The translations under genes were made by a program, and so were the position numbers. From Nanoarchaeales archaeon (GTDB lineage: Archaea; Nanobdellota; Nanobdellia; Woesearchaeales; UBA583), in assembly GCA_013215525.1 (NCBI GenBank), contig JABSQY010000043.1, positions 1 through 13,235 on the forward strand: 13,235 nucleotides of DNA, read 5' to 3'. Below, piece by piece: positions 12,531 through 13,235 of this stretch. The notes under the pieces are model-generated. The model was given only the letters and a program-made list of their open reading frames with translations, was not told the DNA's origin and searched no databases. The first letter of the stretch is position 1. The number at the start of each line of letters is the position of its first letter.

Positions 12531-12596
12531 AAAAAATCTGCTGAAATTAAAAAGCCATCTGTTGAGTTTGCAGATGCTGAATTTAATGAGAAATAA
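12531..12596 (+). pseudogene. Stranded copy of the membrane protein's C-terminal tail
   Basis: These 66 bases align without gaps to 11752-11817, the last 21 codons plus stop of the four-helix membrane protein gene: 54 of 66 bases match by my count, and 14 of 21 residues (KKSAEIKKPSVEF, then ADAEFNEK). Changes are mostly conservative (Gln/Glu, Glu/Asp, Asp/Asn). The frame is open back to the stop of 11880-12503 but has no ATG, GTG or TTG, so it is probably not translated alone. It looks like the end of a paralogous gene whose body was lost or replaced by the orphan at 11880-12503. Confidence 0.7.
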
Positions 12597-12603
12597 ATTT
12601 AAC

Positions 12604-12689
12604 AATTTTATTATCTTAATATTTTTTAATAATTATTTTAATCAATTTTTTTAAATTATAGTATTTTAAATTATTTATTTTTGGAAAAC
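12604..12689. other. AT-rich spacer with no gene
   Basis: This stretch before the last gene is almost pure A and T. It contains TTTTATTATCTTAA (12606-12619) followed by a T-run, repeated after the last gene (13137-13150). The T-run probably ends transcripts reading through the tail remnant. I see nothing coding. Confidence 0.4.
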
Positions 12690-12699
12690 TTTATAAATG
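12690..12699 (+). promoter_or_regulatory. TATA box of orphan gene 12720-13133
   Basis: TTTATAAATG, centred about 25 bases before the ATG at 12720. It lies inside the longer frame that would begin at TTG 12681, which argues against that start. Confidence 0.6.
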
Positions 12700-12719
12700 A
12701 TAAAAGTATATGTTTTAGT

Positions 12720-13133
12720 ATGGATAAAAATAAACAATTATTTTGCTTATTACCTAAAACTAGAAGTTTTTTATCATTAGGTAGAATTACTGATATTTTG
12801 GGTTTAACTGGAAAACATGATGATACTTATTTAGAAATTGAGTGCAGACAAGATGGAATAACGTTATTAGAGAATATTGTATTGTCTGGAAATAATGTTG
12901 GTAAATTTAAATGTGGTGTGGGTTCATCTCACACTTCAAATTTCCACGAGGAAGAAATTTCTCATAAAGAAATTTATGATCAGTCTTCTACTGGATTAGA
13001 TATGTTGATGTCTGATTGTAGAAATTATTCAACTCCTCAAATTTTTAGAAAATTAGAAAAAGTTTCTTCTTCTATTAAAATTTTAGATTTTAAAACTAAT
13101 TTTCCTATGTATAATACTCTAAATTTAAGATAA
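12720..13133 (+). CDS. Orphan soluble protein
   Basis: Not recognised. From the ATG the product has 137 residues: an N-terminal part with alternating strands (QLFCLLPKTRSFLSLGRI), LTGKHDDTYLEIEC, then a Gly/Ser/His-rich centre (VGKFKCGVGSSHTSNFHEEE) and a helical C-terminal third (FRKLEKVSSSIKILDF). Several Cys and His residues (FKCG, SSHTS, NFHEE, ISHKE) could bind a metal, but no known spacing is met. The frame can extend to a TTG at 12681, adding 13 residues, but the TATA box at 12690-12699 sits at the standard distance from ATG 12720, so I chose the ATG. A T-rich stretch follows. Confidence 0.68.
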   Translation: MDKNKQLFCLLPKTRSFLSLGRITDILGLTGKHDDTYLEIECRQDGITLLENIVLSGNNVGKFKCGVGSSHTSNFHEEEISHKEIYDQSSTGLDMLMSDCRNYSTPQIFRKLEKVSSSIKILDFKTNFPMYNTLNLR

Positions 13134-13136
13134 TTA

Positions 13137-13165
13137 TTTTATTATCTTAACAATTTTTTAAGTAT
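13137..13165 (+). terminator. T-rich region after the last gene
   Basis: TTTTATTATCTTAA followed by a six-T run, a near copy of 12606-12630. It begins 4 bases after the stop codon. The remaining bases to the window end are A/T low-complexity with further T-runs and no gene. Confidence 0.4.
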
Positions 13166-13235
13166 TATTATTATTATTTTATTTATTATCATTATTTTAA
13201 TTTTAATTATTTTTTCTAAAATTATATTTTTTTTA

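Noticed and set aside
12681..12719. TTG start extending the last gene by 13 residues
   Set aside because: A TATA box within it is spaced for ATG 12720. A weak AT stretch near 12655 could serve TTG, so the rejection is not absolute.

Overview
The window looks like a piece of chromosome from a small-genome, AT-rich archaeon, most likely of the DPANN group (Woesearchaeota/Pacearchaeota-like). This is inferred from four things: base composition of roughly 25-33% GC; archaeal TATA boxes (TTTATAWA type) centred about 24-29 bases before almost every start codon, so that most mRNAs should be leaderless; a tandem Lrp/AsnC regulator; and many short membrane or orphan proteins. No rRNA, tRNA, insertion sequence or CRISPR array was seen.

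Left part (1-3640). A minus-strand three-gene operon (2921 down to 13) encodes an ATP-grasp CoA ligase beta subunit, its alpha subunit and a short citrate-synthase-fold lyase. Sequence details (SGGGAS, EYSGNP, RRAGP, GPSTAGI, SKSGGM, DHG/YHGGA/FGHKMYK) point to citryl-CoA synthetase plus citryl-CoA lyase, a split ATP-citrate lyase, rather than succinyl-CoA synthetase plus citrate synthase. The gene order equals the domain order of fused ATP-citrate lyase. The operon diverges from a leaderless nucleoside diphosphate kinase gene. Between them lies a dense array of hairpins that includes a tandemly duplicated two-hairpin unit with compensatory changes.

Middle (3640-8800). Here are an eight-helix membrane protein, a CPYC thioredoxin-like protein, a structured possibly non-coding region (about 5103-5250), a small coiled-coil protein, a single-pass membrane protein, a tandem Lrp/AsnC regulator, and a two-gene unit. 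That unit encodes an orphan with internal repeats and a membrane protein faintly like Mpv17.

Right part (8800-13235). A Yip1-like membrane protein and a pilin-like protein diverge from what looks like one shared TATA element. Next come an orphan, an alpha/beta hydrolase reading frame split by one in-frame TGA, a four-helix membrane protein with a charged tail, and two orphans. A duplicated copy of the membrane protein's tail is stranded between the two orphans. Most genes here are monocistronic, each with its own promoter, and convergent pairs are separated by short palindromes. Apart from the citrate-cleavage operon, no shared pathway is evident.
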